This document shows positions 12,442 to 24,294 of a stretch of DNA of 49,717 nucleotides, in pieces. How positions within the stretch are numbered: the stretch's first letter is position 1; every line of letters starts with the position of its first letter. Both the position numbers and the translations under genes were made by a program. The DNA is from Geosiphon pyriformis (lineage: Eukaryota; Glomeromycota; Glomeromycetes; Archaeosporales; Geosiphonaceae). The notes beneath the pieces were generated by a model, which worked only from the letters and a program-made list of their open reading frames with translations, ran no database searches and was not told where the DNA came from. The stretch lies in assembly GCA_016748015.1 (NCBI GenBank), contig JAAOMT010000706.1, positions 754,679-804,395 of the forward strand. Reading direction: 5' to 3'.

Positions 12442-13505
12442 TTTGAATTACATATAGTATTTAAAAATGAGTAGATGAAGTCGAAATCGGATTCATTATT
12501 CAGTGTAATACCTATGGAGATATTTGGCATGCAAAATATTCTAGGAGAAAGATATTATTTATGAAAAAATCAGATATTTTTCATGGTCCCAAGTCACATT
12601 ACCATTTTTATTCTAAAATTATATGCTTTATAATTAAAGATATTTTTCCTATGATCAAATTTTTTTGACCCTATCAAATATATTTTATAAAATTTTTTAA
12701 CTGAAATTCTTTTAAAGAGAGAGGTATTCTTAAAAAAGAAATATCTATAATAGTCTTTTACCAAGATAATATAGTAGTCTGCCTTAAGAGAGATGGCTAA
12801 TTTGTGCTTTTCCCTTTGGCCTTCTTTCCCTTGGTGTTGCACTCTGTTTGTTTTTTATAGTTGATATGGAGAAAGGATAAAAAAGAAGATTTAGTTTTTC
12901 TGTTCAATCTGTTTCTTTCTCTCAACAAGGAAAAAACGTGCATAAGGTTCTTTTTCCAGCTGAATTTTTACTAAAGTAATGTAGAAATATTACTTTATAT
13001 TAGGACCTTTCACCTCGTTTTGTATTTTGGCAAATTAATCATTGGCCGCTTCTTTTAGATTTCTTGAAAGCAGAACTTTAAAGACGCAACAAATGATCCA
13101 TATTTCAAGGATGATTCACATTAAAATGAAAATATCTTAGTGCTATATAAAACGTTTGATGTTAAAGTATAATGGGATTTCTTGTGGTTTTCATATAGAT
13201 TAACTGTTTTTGAAAGGCGTATTCTCGATTGAGACAGAAATACTTTTTCTGTAAATTGTAGGGCTTCTTCATGAGATGAAGCTATAAGACAATTTGCTTC
13301 TTGAAAAATCCTTTAATTCATTTTGTGCTTCCAATATTTTTGTTAAAATTAAAGTTTAGCCCATTAAATCAACAAATTAGAAAATACATAATACACAATA
13401 CATAACACATAATACATAGATTGATAAAATTCTAAGTTCAAAAGAATATTAGATGTGAGTTGAAAGATTAGCTTCCCTTTTAGACCATAAAAGGTGAAAT
13501 GAAAA
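12442..13505. other. convergent intergenic region, protease / hydrolase
   Basis: About 1.06 kb between two convergent genes. The frame 12594-12842 (reverse) is low-complexity K/Y/F-rich and unsupported. The only structured item is a short tandem repeat at 13383-13420. Nothing else is seen; 3' UTRs of both genes should lie here. Confidence 0.5.
13383..13420. repeat. short imperfect tandem repeat of an AATACATA-type unit
   Basis: Four imperfect copies of an 8-10 bp unit built from AATACATA, ATACACA and ATAACACA. It lies in the 3' flank of the reverse-strand alpha/beta hydrolase gene, about 120 bp beyond... the opposite side of its stop codon from the coding sequence. No function is evident. 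Confidence 0.6.
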
Positions 13506-14718
13506 TTAATTTTCTTCTAAAAATTCTTCGATCAAGTTGATGACTTTTTGAGGATTTTCTACATGCTACAGAAAGAAGATATTTATTTTCAGCTTTCCAT
13601 ATATTTAAATAAAAAAAAACCATTAACATACCGGATAATGCCCTAATCCTTCCAAAACAACACTATAAAACGACTTTGCATTTGCAAATCTTTGCTTCGT
13701 AATTTCTGCCTCGGCAACAACATTAGGATACTCTGGATCATTGCCCCCATAAATAGCCAAAACTGGTGCACTTACTCGCAATATACATTTCCATGATAGA
13801 ATTCTTGAAGCTTGACCAAATCCTTTTAATGCAGTTATTCGTCCCTCTTCTTTGAGATTTGTTTTTAAAGCTGCGGCATAAATTTCAAAATCGCCTGGTT
13901 TATGATCCGGTGCAGTAAATAAAGTTCGCCAGTATGATAACCAGGCAGTTGGACCCCAAATTGAAGTAAGGACAACGGTTGAAAGGGGTCTAATAATTTT
14001 ATCTTGGAAATCAACAAGAAAGGTTTGATTGAAATTAACCTCAATGAAATATTGGTATGGACAAAGAAATTCTGGACATTTTGAAAAATGAAGGTTTAGA
14101 AGATTTAACTCTTACCTCCCGGCATTTCCCTGAGAATAGGATTGATTAATATAAGGCCATGAACTTTATCGGGATATTTTGCTGCAAAAATTGTAATAGC
14201 AGCACCTGAAATTGAATTTCCAATGAACACTATTCTTGATTTTACTTCAGCATGCTTCAACACTGAACTGATATCTCTATTTACCAAAAAAAATCCATAA
14301 AAAGTTAATTCTCAGAAAAATATTGACTTTCTAAAGCCTAAAACTTTTCAAGTATAATTCCGTAACCATTCAAAACTCACATAACAATATCTTCAAGCGT
14401 ATAACTCTCAAAATCAGCCGAACTATGTCCCTGTCCTCTCAAATCCATACATATCACCCTGTAATCATCTCGATAAAATTCTGGTGCCACGAAGCGATAA
14501 GTTTGTCGAAACTCTCCCATTCCGGGGATAAAAAATAAAACGGGAACATTTTGATCATTAACTCCTATCTCGCCAGTATCTTCGTAAGCGATAGTAGTTT
14601 TGGAGTCTGGAGTAGGAGAGTAGACATGTTGCTCCCCTGTCAAAGGAAATATCGGACGTAATGCTGTTGCAGATTGAATTGCATTTAATGGGGAAATTGC
14701 ACGTGTTAAGGATGACAT
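13506..14718 (-). CDS. alpha/beta-fold hydrolase
   Basis: Four exons on the reverse strand: 14718-14381, 14276-14116, 14002-13632, 13565-13506, giving 309 aa. Family features in order: oxyanion-hole segment FIPGMGEFRQTYR (about 87-99), MDLRGQGHS (strand and turn before helix), nucleophile elbow GNSISG with Ser134, acid IYGGNDPEYP with Asp255, and the base in GLGHYPHVENP with His288. The triad Ser-Asp-His is complete and spacing is normal for the AB hydrolase-1 fold. This fold covers esterases, epoxide and haloalkane hydrolases and lactonases; the substrate is unknown. No signal peptide is evident. The acceptor of exon 3 was chosen because it keeps phase and gives GGDKIIRP; using the acceptor further upstream breaks frame. 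Divergent from the kelch gene, 2.5 kb away. Confidence 0.88.
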
Positions 14719-17269
14719 TCTTCTAAGAATAGAAGTTTAAACTTTTGCAAGACACATCCACAAACAAAAAAATAAAAATTAATTCGAAGAAACCAAATTA
14801 GACGATAGTTTTACCGGTTAATTTTCTATTCTTTTTTGCAATTACAAAATGAAGAAGGTAACTTTTAGAGTTGATCATAGCAGTTACTCAACACTAATTT
14901 TACAAATGGAATATTCCCTCGGATTAAATATAGAAATACGCCTATAAATGCTTTTGATTCACAATCTTGCTTCGAAATTTCGCATGAGCCTATGCCTTTT
15001 GGTCAAACATGTTCCGATCATTAATTCCGAGGTTGGTTCAGACCCTTTTGTTGACAAACCATTTCCTAATCAAGCAAGGTCTCGAAACACATGAATCCAA
15101 TAATATGATGGGACAACATACAACCTAAGAATAGATTTAAAACTTGTGTGATTATAAATATGGTTATGCTTATTGTTAAGTCAAAAAAAGAATAAAAGGT
15201 GTCACAAATAACTTTTTTGAAAATTAAAAAGGCTGAGCTTGTGAAATTTGATCTGCTAATTTATCCATCATGTTAAGGATAATGTGAAATGAATAAAACG
15301 TATTTTTAAATTATTTAATTTCTTCACTGTTCAGTTTTTTGAATTAAAAGCATAGAAAGTAAAACAGATTAGTAATTTCTCAAATTATTAGCTTTCATTA
15401 TTAATTAGTGAAGACTTTGAAATTAAAAAATGAATATGTTTTCGTTAAAAGAATTTAAAATCAAAAAATTTCATGATTGCATGATTGTATGAATTTTACA
15501 CAAAACTATTTATTGTGCCCAATTAAGCAAATTTTTTTATGGAATTTAACTTTTCAAAAATTAAGATATTGTTAAATTTATTTTTTTATAAGAGAAATCT
15601 ATCTTACGAATCTATTTTTTCCAACCTTTTTTCTACTCTCATAGTTTTGTTTATATTTTTTTCCATAAAAAATTATTGGATCAATTTTTATGAATCAATT
15701 TCAAGTCTTTGACTTTAAGATTTTGAAAAAATAAAAGCTTCTAAAAATGTTTTCAATAAAATCTACATTAAACTCAATCCAATATTTCACTCTAATCCCT
15801 TTTGGTGTCTGATGATAAAAATTATTCTCGAAATTTTATATTATATTTCTTCAGTCCAAGTTCTATTTGGAGTCAATATTATTTTTTACAAATTGCAATT
15901 TTTTTTTAATCTATTTTGCTATAAATCATGTTATTCTTTTTAAACTTTTATTTTCATGATATTAAATGACATACCAAGTTATCATGGTAGTACCATATTG
16001 AAGATTATTTCTAAATTTCTTTACTATCTCTTAGAAATTCTAAATCAAAATAAACATCGACCAAAACTAAGCATTGTCCACTAGGCTCGGGAAAATCCTT
16101 ATATGGATTTAATTTTCACCGTGTCCGGATTTTTTATCATTTGGAAATAGGGTTAGTCACTAATTGATATTTGGTCATAGAAAATGTCATTTCATGAACC
16201 TTTGATATCTAATTGAGAGCCTTTGAGGTCTATGATTATTATTATGAAGGGCAATGACCATTTTAGAAACTAAAACAAGATTCATTATTAATTTCCCTCT
16301 GATTAACAAAGCTCATTTTAAGAAAAAATCATATTTGTCAGCCTTTGATTTCTTGGTTTTTAAAATAAATTTTAATCAAGGCTAAAAAAATTTGTGAGCA
16401 GATGCAAATGGTAAGAGGAACATGATAATGCAAAAACCCAATTTGATGATATCTATCACTCTCTTTGTTGATATTTTTCTTGAATGGTTTCACTTATTAG
16501 TGATTCAGCGCGTGATTTCCTAAAGTTTATGTATCAAACATTAATATTATATCTAAGCTCAAATGGATCCTCTTTCAAATTTCCCAAGCTTTCCAGAAAT
16601 CGTCTTGAATACAGAGGTTTAAATGTCACCCTACCCCAAAACAGATCTTAACTCTTTCCTCCAAGTTACTAAGACAGAATGTGTTATTAACAGTGACATT
16701 TTAAAGCAATTCGAGGCGCATGCACCCTATAAAAAAAAAGCTGCGTTCATGACGTTTGTTAATAATACCTATTTCCTTTCTTGGAAATCGCTTGATCATT
16801 TTTAAGTCAAAAACCTCAAAAAAAGAGGGGAGGTTCATTATGAATAAACTGGTACGGTCACACTCATTGCGAGAAAACGAGGACTAACTGATAACGTGAT
16901 ATTAATAGTTTTCCGAGAAGGCAAAATAAGGGACAGATCCATATTAACCCATGCATTGGTGTATCCTATTACTCTAAAAACTTTCAAAAAAGAACTTGAG
17001 CAGCCAAACGATCACAAAGTTTTTTCCAATTCAACTCACTTTCTAGCTTGCGCCAGCTTACTTGTCCTTGGCCTTCAGGCTGGCTGCTTAAACTCTTTCC
17101 TTTTGGTCCTTTCATACCAGCCTTTCTTCACCCAATTTGACCGTATATAAATACTTTATTGACCTCTTTAGCTCAAAGCCAAAACACTTTCAACCTGGGT
17201 TCCTCTACTTTCTCACGTCATTACTCCCTTGGTTTTTTCTGGTGCTAGCAGCCGTCGTCGTCAGCAACT
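14719..17269. other. 2.55 kb intergenic region upstream of hydrolase and kelch genes
   Basis: No supported gene. Frames at 16623-16805, 16896-17150 and 17137-17352 are short, overlapping and lack recognisable domains. The last few hundred bases (about 16850-17269) are less AT-rich than the rest and are probably promoter and 5' UTR of the kelch gene. A heavily AT-rich section spans roughly 15150-16080. Confidence 0.5.
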
Positions 17270-19610
17270 ATGCCGTCGTCGTCGAGCCGTCAGCGAAGGT
17301 GGCCTTGTGCTTGCTCGTCGAGCATAATATTATACGTTGCCATTCTCTTTAGTAACCTTTTCGGTATCGGTCAATGTTTGATGCCAAGTCCACGCTATGC
17401 TCACAGCGCCCTTCTAATAAACGATAACTTATACTTTGTCGGGGGACAAGTGTATAACTCCACTTACGAGACAATTTTACCTTCCAGAGACTTTTTTTCC
17501 CTTAATATGTCCCAATCTTTTGATACTTCTGAGTTACCGTGGACAGATTTCTCAGATCTAAATGGGCTTCCAGAGAATAGTTGGACTGCGGCTGCCATCG
17601 GTGGCTCTCGTTACGATCAACTCTTCGTTATAGGTATTTTACCAAAGCAGATGATTGTGTACTTTCTATTTTAGTATCTAAGCAATCAGAAATTCATCAG
17701 TTAATGACAATCATATATTCACCCAAATTTTTGCTTTTTACAGGGGGAGTTGTATGGAATGTGACAACTGATCCCCTCGTGTTTACTTTCGATACGGGAA
17801 AAAAAGAATGGTCTCGTCCCGACCTAGGTGGATCACCCCCGATTCGTCGTAGAGAATTCCAAGCAGTCACAAATTCTGAAAGTAGAATCTTTTGTTTTGG
17901 TGGCTTGGAGGATAAGGCTACCACTGCAAAATCTGACACAAACACTACCTTTTCCAATGAAATGACAGTCTTGGATACACTTCAAGGGTCATGGGTACTA
18001 AAATCTACATTGGGTGCACCCCTTCCAAGAGCTGATTCGACTGCGATATTATTATCAAGTGGTCATATTGTTTATCTCGGAGGTAGACAGGCTAATGGTC
18101 AATTTGTGGCTATGAATGAGGTACAGATCTTTTATGTGAGATTGTGGGTCGTAAAGCAATAGTTTACGTCAGGTTCAGAACCATCCTTTTAACCTCTTTA
18201 GGGAAAAGATGGTTGAAAGGAATGTTTATATGGAATACTTTTATTTCCGAGGTATATTTTACCTTCGGCCTAAAATACAAAATTGATCAAAGTTGATTGA
18301 TTTCATGTCTGAACAAAATATTTTTAGTAAAAAATTTGAATGATTAAATACATTGACTTGTATGGATTATTCTTAAAAATTTTAGCATTTAGTAATTTTT
18401 CAATTTTTCAATTTTCTTTAGGCATGGATTTTCGACACTAAAACTTTTGCTTGGACTTCAATGGTAAGTTTATCATGCCATTCTCTTTCTGTTTTATGAA
18501 AAGCCCCAACAAAATATTCAAGAGCTTTATTCCTTTAGAAAACAACTGGAAAGGCACCACAAAGCCGTAACGGTCATTCAGCTGCTTTGAGTAAGTTAGA
18601 TGTTCTTCAAGCCTCGATTAAAAATATAAAAAGTTAACCCGAGAAAATTTTCTGATACTTTGAGCTACCGACGGTCGCATCATTTTGTATGGTGGTATAA
18701 ATTTTAATTCTACGCAGCCAAACTCCGATGTATACATATTAAATACAGCCACTTCCCCTTATGAATGGTCTCAACCAAAAATCGAAAATGGTGTGACTCC
18801 TCGAGCCTTCCATACGGCCACAATGGTAAAAAACTTTATGGTTGTAGCATTTGGTATGATCGCAATTTTTAATTTCACTTTCTGAATAAAAGCTTCATGT
18901 ATTTTGATTCATTGATGTTTGCTAATTTATTGATATTCTCCCATTGTATAGGTATCGAACCTGATACTGGCTCAAGTAGTAGTGTCTATATATTGGATGC
19001 AAGTGATAAAGAAAGATATGTCTGGGTAACAAAATTCAATCCCGATCGACCCTTAACCCCATATCCACAACCTTCAACCAAACGTATTACACTCATAATA
19101 GGTTTTACTGTGGGTAGTGTCTGTTTGGTTGTGCTTGCCGGAGCATTCGCCTTTATATATTACAAATGCCATGGAAGAAATACGAGGCGAAGTTCTAATC
19201 CAATTAACTATAATTCTAATCCTGAACATTCAATAGTTTCCAATGATAACATTTACTTGAATCATGATCCGTTCAATACCACACCACCAAGAACACCTAC
19301 ATTTGAACACTCGGAAGTCCCAAAAAATCGAACACGATTCCCCCAACAACAAAAAGGCCCCTCGAGCCCCCTTCAAAATTCATTTAATTCATCACACACC
19401 CCTCATTCAAATAATTCATCAACATCATCCAGTTTTGTAGTGCAACGCAACCAACAACCTCACGTAACGGGTGGAGCTCTGTATCCAGTCAGCTCTGATA
19501 ACGTCGATCAGACAGAACGAGCATCAGACCAACCCGAGAAATTTTTTATTAATCGAGAGGTTCAACAGATTTCTGTCCCGAGGCAAAGTTTATTTATAAC
19601 AAATCCATAA
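17270..19610 (+). CDS. membrane-anchored kelch-repeat protein
   Basis: Six exons: 17270-17633, 17744-18120, 18422-18463, 18539-18590, 18665-18853, 18952-19610, 560 aa. The N-terminus has a basic stretch (SRQRRW), then a hydrophobic segment ending GIGQC, consistent with a signal peptide. Six kelch motifs follow, each with the aromatic/hydrophobic-GG core: NLYFVGG, LFVIGG, RIFCFGG, HIVYLGG, RIILYGG and a last degenerate MVVAFG. This fits a six-bladed beta-propeller. One transmembrane helix lies at about 387-411 (ITLIIGFTV...FIYY), then a cytosolic tail of about 150 residues rich in N, S, P and T. Several NxS/T sites suggest a glycosylated exterior. The predicted topology is type I, propeller outside. 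Similar kelch-TM proteins are frequent in arbuscular mycorrhizal fungi; ligand unknown. Each kelch/intron boundary keeps phase. Confidence 0.87.
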
Positions 19611-20531
19611 TTCCAATCCACACACAATGACATTATCATGATACTTCTTAGCAAGAAACAATCATAACAAATCATTTTACTCGAGTTATATCATGGCAGC
19701 TTGGACTGTCAATTGAATATAATGACGAGATCTTGAGGGGGAAAACCATTCACACTTCCGTCAAAAGAGACCTGGAGTCTATTAATTTTGAACGTAAAGA
19801 GATGGGTTGTTCGGACTATGTATTGCATTAATTAATATCCTTTTTTCTGGGGGGTTTAGAAAAGCCGGACCTTGCCCACATATATAGTGATTCTAAAAAA
19901 ACTTTTTGATTATTTTCCTTTGAATTACGCCTTTTCCAAAATTTTGGCATTGAATTTATATTTGGTATCTGTCTCACCCTTAATCATGGTTTGCGTCTTT
20001 AAAGTCCATATTCGAATTCTATTTTGGTCCGGCAAACAGTTATTTAACTGGGTTTAGGTTCGTGTGGTTTTTAATACTTTTCAAAGACTGAATTCGGTGA
20101 GCTTTGTGAAATGAAATATCATTGATTTTATGAGTATGATCAAGAACACATTCTATGTAATTTTTTGTAATATGACAATTGATTTCAATTTCTTCAATTT
20201 CTGCCCTTTGTCTTTTTATTCTTCAAATTTCCTCCTGGATTTTTGTTTTCCGTTTGATTGGCGGATATATGACGTCATGATTGAATTGTGTTCAAGTTGC
20301 AATGGTTTTCTTTTGTATAATAGCTATCATATATTCTTGTCCATATCACATGATATTATATCGAGAAAAATTCACTCATCAAATAATTGATAACCAAACT
20401 CCAATTGAGTTGGAATTTGGTGATATCTATGGAATTTTTAACTTGTAGGCCTTTCAAGTATATTATTACACCGAATTACTTTGAAGTTAATAAGTCACAT
20501 AGATATAATCAAGACAGGCTCAAAATGCAAA
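19611..20531. other. convergent intergenic region between the two kelch genes
   Basis: 920 bp between two stop codons. Frames 19872-20057 and 20130-20390 give hydrophobic F/L-rich peptides with no domain and are probably chance. The region should hold the 3' UTRs and polyadenylation signals of both kelch genes. No repeat seen. Confidence 0.5.
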
Positions 20532-21907
20532 TCACACAAATTCCAATACCCAAAGATCATCTAATCGCTTGTTCTCGCCATCGAGACCACCATATAAAAT
20601 GATTTTATCATCCCATGCTGCAGCTGGAAACCATCCTCTAGGAGTTGGCTTATTTGACAATGGCGTACTATTTGTTGAAGGATTTGCAATCGAGGTACCC
20701 TCGCCTAACTCCAGAATCTCAACTGGATACCATTCAATTTTATCTTTTTCATTATTTGATTCAAGTCTTAATGCCCAGACATCATCCAAGAATTTACCGG
20801 CACCCAAATGACCCAATGTACTTGGATTATGCTCGCCATATAAAGTAACTAATAACCCATTCTTCGGCAAACTAACAAACCCGTGTACCGATCTTGGAGA
20901 AACGACCAAGTCTTCCTTAAGATTTTGCGGTTGGAACCATTCTTTTTTTTCAATATCGAATACCTGTAAATCGTTCGTCTCAGTAGTTCCGTTGAATCCA
21001 CCAAACAAAAGTAATTTATTTAAGGGATGATAAAAAGTGAGTGCAGAACCACCACGTGGTGAGATGTTGGCGGGTAATGGAAGAGCTTTCCAATGATTTG
21101 TAAGCGGGTTATAGCTATACAGATCATTTAGCCGACCTGATAGTGGACACCCCCCAAATACATATAAATGGCTCTGAAAAATGTGGCAACAATGTGTCAA
21201 TTGTCGCAGCAATTAAAATCTGACTGAAAACGACAAAAACTTTGAATCAATTTACATCTGAGGCTGTCATTGCATGATATGATCTTGCAACTGGCGGGCC
21301 ATCTTCTTCTTCTTCTTCTTCACCCTTAGGTTCTCTTCGTATTTTACACCATTGCCGTTGCAACGTGTCAAACCTAAATAATTCGTTTGGCAATGGATTC
21401 ATATCTGCACCTCCTCGACCACCCCATAAATAAATCAGATGACCAATGACCGCCGTTGCTGCTCCGACACGTGGAGATGGCATATCATTAGGATCCTGTG
21501 ATGAAGCAAGTACTGGTGGTTCCCAATGCTTTGCTGTATAATCGATTGAATTTGGAATCAAATTCCAAGGGTTTGATTTAAAGTGTAGAGTATAGAAAAT
21601 TTGATAAAAAATAATGATAATAATCGAATACCAAGAAGGTTATATATGTAGAGTGTATTGTCAACAGGAACACGTGGTTCTGTTTCGCCTCCGAAAATAT
21701 ACGCCTTTGATTTTAAGTAATTGATGAACATTAAATACTTGTTAGAAATTTTGTGTGAATGAATCAAATAAAAATTCTCACATGATCATCAACGACTGCT
21801 AAAGTATGTGAAGACCTAAATAAATTGTTATCTTGATGAATTTCAGTGGGTAATTGAACCCATCGAGCAGTAAGTTTATGATATAGGTCATTATTGAGGG
21901 TACCCAT
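20532..21907 (-). CDS. kelch-repeat beta-propeller protein
   Basis: Four exons on the reverse strand: 21907-21782, 21704-21632, 21533-21256, 21173-20532, 372 aa. Six kelch motifs are visible: AYIFGGE, LIYLWGG, LYVFGGC, LLLFGGFNG, a divergent LLVTLYGE and IILYGGLDG, so the protein is essentially one propeller. An acidic run of six Glu sits in a loop near residue 150. No transmembrane segment. The chosen ATG (21907) begins MGTLNNDLYHK. An upstream ATG at about 22067 begins MIKIDKLIGFLQLVSFLA, which looks like a signal peptide and is followed by a GTAAGT donor, but I find no acceptor that joins it in phase. So whether the product is cytosolic or secreted is open. It is convergent with the membrane-anchored kelch gene; the two have similar blade layout but differ clearly in sequence. 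Confidence 0.85.
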
Positions 21908-22265
21908 GATCTTTTGCGGGTAAGAATATTGCAGGGTGAAGTTAGGTGATAAGGATGAAGAATTAAAATTTATATGAAATAAAACAAGAAATGATAAGGG
22001 GAAGGTTAACTTACGCGAGAAAAGAAACCAGTTGAAGAAATCCAATGAGTTTATCGATTTTTATCATGATTGCCTCATAAATAATCAGATCTCTAGCTAC
22101 TGCACAAACGGTTAAGGAATTAAATTTTTCCGATACTTTTATTCAATTATTTGATTTGTAGAACGGAGTTTCGAATAAAGGGAAATCTCTTAGTTGTCTT
22201 TGATTTAATTTTCAGGCCTCTCTCAAATATCAAATATCTCCGTAAGCTCTATTCAAACCAAAAAA
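21908..22265. promoter_or_regulatory. divergent upstream region, kelch / thioesterase
   Basis: 358 bp separates the kelch start (reverse) from the thioesterase start (forward). The reverse strand carries a possible 5' exon (about 22067 down to 22015) with a signal-peptide-like reading and a good GTAAGT donor. No clear TATA box could be assigned to either side. Confidence 0.4.
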
Positions 22266-23389
22266 ATGGGCTCACCAAACCAAATAGTCAAATTTTTAAC
22301 TGTATCATACTCCCAATTATTAACTCAACGTACATCATCTTTAAAATTTCTCGGGTCTTTGGGAAAATACATGATTCTCGTCATCTTATTATTAAATTCA
22401 AAGTCATTACCATTCCTATATCATATCAGATGTTATTCGGTTATTCTTAAGGCTACCAGGCGGAGGAGACGAGAAGAGAAAGAGAGAAGAAACCTAATTG
22501 GAACGGTTAAGAAAGATTTGTTTCGTGTTTTGAAACAAGAGCACCGATTGTGGCCTGATGATGTAAGTCAGATATTTGAAATAAAAAATTATTTATAAAT
22601 TTCTATAAATTTCAAGATATAGTGAAAAGGTCGAGGGGTTTTAATTATTTTGCTTCTTTGAATTAAATTTTCGTTGATAATTCGATCAATTTGATTTGTA
22701 GTTTTAACTTTTCTCGATTTAAAAAATGAATATTTTAGATGGATATTAATTTTCATATGAATAATAGGTAGGGATTTTTTCTTTACTCTTGCGGGATGGA
22801 ATTTTTTTTAAAATCATTTGTAATGGAAAACTATTCGCTAAATATTTTTAAATATTTAGCTCATACTTGAAAAATCTCGATTATGCCCGGTTGGAATTTA
22901 TATACACTCAATTTGGTGATTTGCTTCATTCGGGAAAACTATTCATCCCTAATGCAGGTTTGTAATAATGCCCCATATGAATTTTTCAAAATAATTCTTA
23001 ATCTCTCCAAATTGTCAAAATTTTTAAACTTTAAATTGCCTCGGATAGGTGTCAAAGCATATTTCAAAAAAGAAATTTCGCCATTGGCAAAATATAATAT
23101 TGAAACGCGTATCCTGACCTGGAACAATAAATGGATGTTTGTTGTATCGAGATTCGCCATATTGAAATCGAAATCACCAGTCATTGCAGCTATTGTATTG
23201 ACAAAAATGGTGTTTAAGGAACCAAATGGTAAGACAATTGAGCCAGTTGTGGCTTTTGAAAGAGCTGGATTTGGTTATTCGGCTCTAGAAGAAATTGTAA
23301 ATAGAGAAGAAATTAGAAAGAAAGGGTGGGAGTATGTTCAAGGATTATTTGATGCTGATGGGTTATTTGACTATAATTTGGATAGTTGA
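22266..23389 (+). CDS. THEM6-like hotdog-fold (4HBT) thioesterase family protein
   Basis: Four exons: 22266-22562, 22739-22767, 22860-22957, 23049-23389, 254 aa. Exon 2 is 29 nt and supplies MDINFHMNN, the family's D-x-N-x-HMNN signature around the active-site region. An N-terminal hydrophobic stretch (KYMILVILLL) followed by SLPFLYHIR matches the membrane-anchored THEM6/acyl thioesterase-like subgroup. After it come SYLKNLDYAR, the hotdog helix, and KYNIETRILTWNNKWMFV, a central beta strand pair. The C-terminal part KMVFKEPNGKTIEP is also typical. It may act on acyl-CoA or acyl thioesters at an internal membrane, but members of this subgroup have no proven substrate. An arginine-rich run (TRRRRREEKERR) follows the membrane segment. 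Exon phases all agree. Confidence 0.85.
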
Positions 23390-24294
23390 GACTTTTATAA
23401 TAAATTATTTGATATTACCTAGCATAGTTAAACCACATTAATTTGTTAGTCTTTCATCAATGAAGTCATAGATCGTCCTTCAGCATTGTATCCGGATTTG
23501 TGTAACTCAATTTCTGTTCACCTGTCTAAATAAAATGAGTAAAGTACTAACTTCTATTCACATATTTCAGAATGTCGGGCCCAACAGGAGTTTCAAGGTT
23601 TTTGGAAATTTGAATAGGTCTTTTTAAATTTTAATTCTCAATTTCTCATTCCATGATAAGGGCACCAAGGACATTTATAAATTAACCTCTAAATATATTC
23701 AGGATTGAGTAATAATTCCAAAAGCGTGAAAATATTCGTTCAATCAATACATAAACCAATTTCAATTCCAAGTATCCATCTTGAAATCAAATTTTATCAA
23801 AAAACTTTTATGCTCACAGTTCTGCGCCCAATCGCAAAACCCTCTATCAAAATTTTGTAGTTGGTTTGAAGGTACTCTATCAAACCTCTGCATCAGCCAC
23901 CAATCATAATACACTTCACAATCGACTTGATTATTTACTTTGAACTTTTTCACTTTAGAAGTTCAATTTGGCTCGTTGCCGTCCTCATTAATCGCTTTTT
24001 TTTTGTTATGAAGAAGTGATTTATTAAATTTGGCGATAAATGCAGGATAGGATAATGACCCATTAATATCGGTCGCAAAATATGATAGAATTTTAAGGGT
24101 CGAAATAGTATATATGTAGAGAGCCAAGGCCGGTTAGTGAGTCCTCTATTCGTTCTAAATTTTATTTCACCGAGTAAAACTATTTATTTGAACATCTTGA
24201 GTACCTTGATATTTTTTCCATCGGCACTCTCAATTTTGCTTAAGATTTATTATCGAATTTTTAAGTAAATTGTTTTTACAAATCGGCATTCCCT
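23390..24294. other. intergenic region, one doubtful small reverse ORF
   Basis: 905 bp. A reverse frame at 23953-23762 (63 codons, starting at GTG, so no ATG) has unusually protein-like content, with two Trp pairs and three Cys, but no start or partner exon was found. The rest is AT-rich. A TATATATG stretch near 24109-24116 lies about 180 bp upstream of the next gene's ATG and is a weak promoter candidate. Confidence 0.4.
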
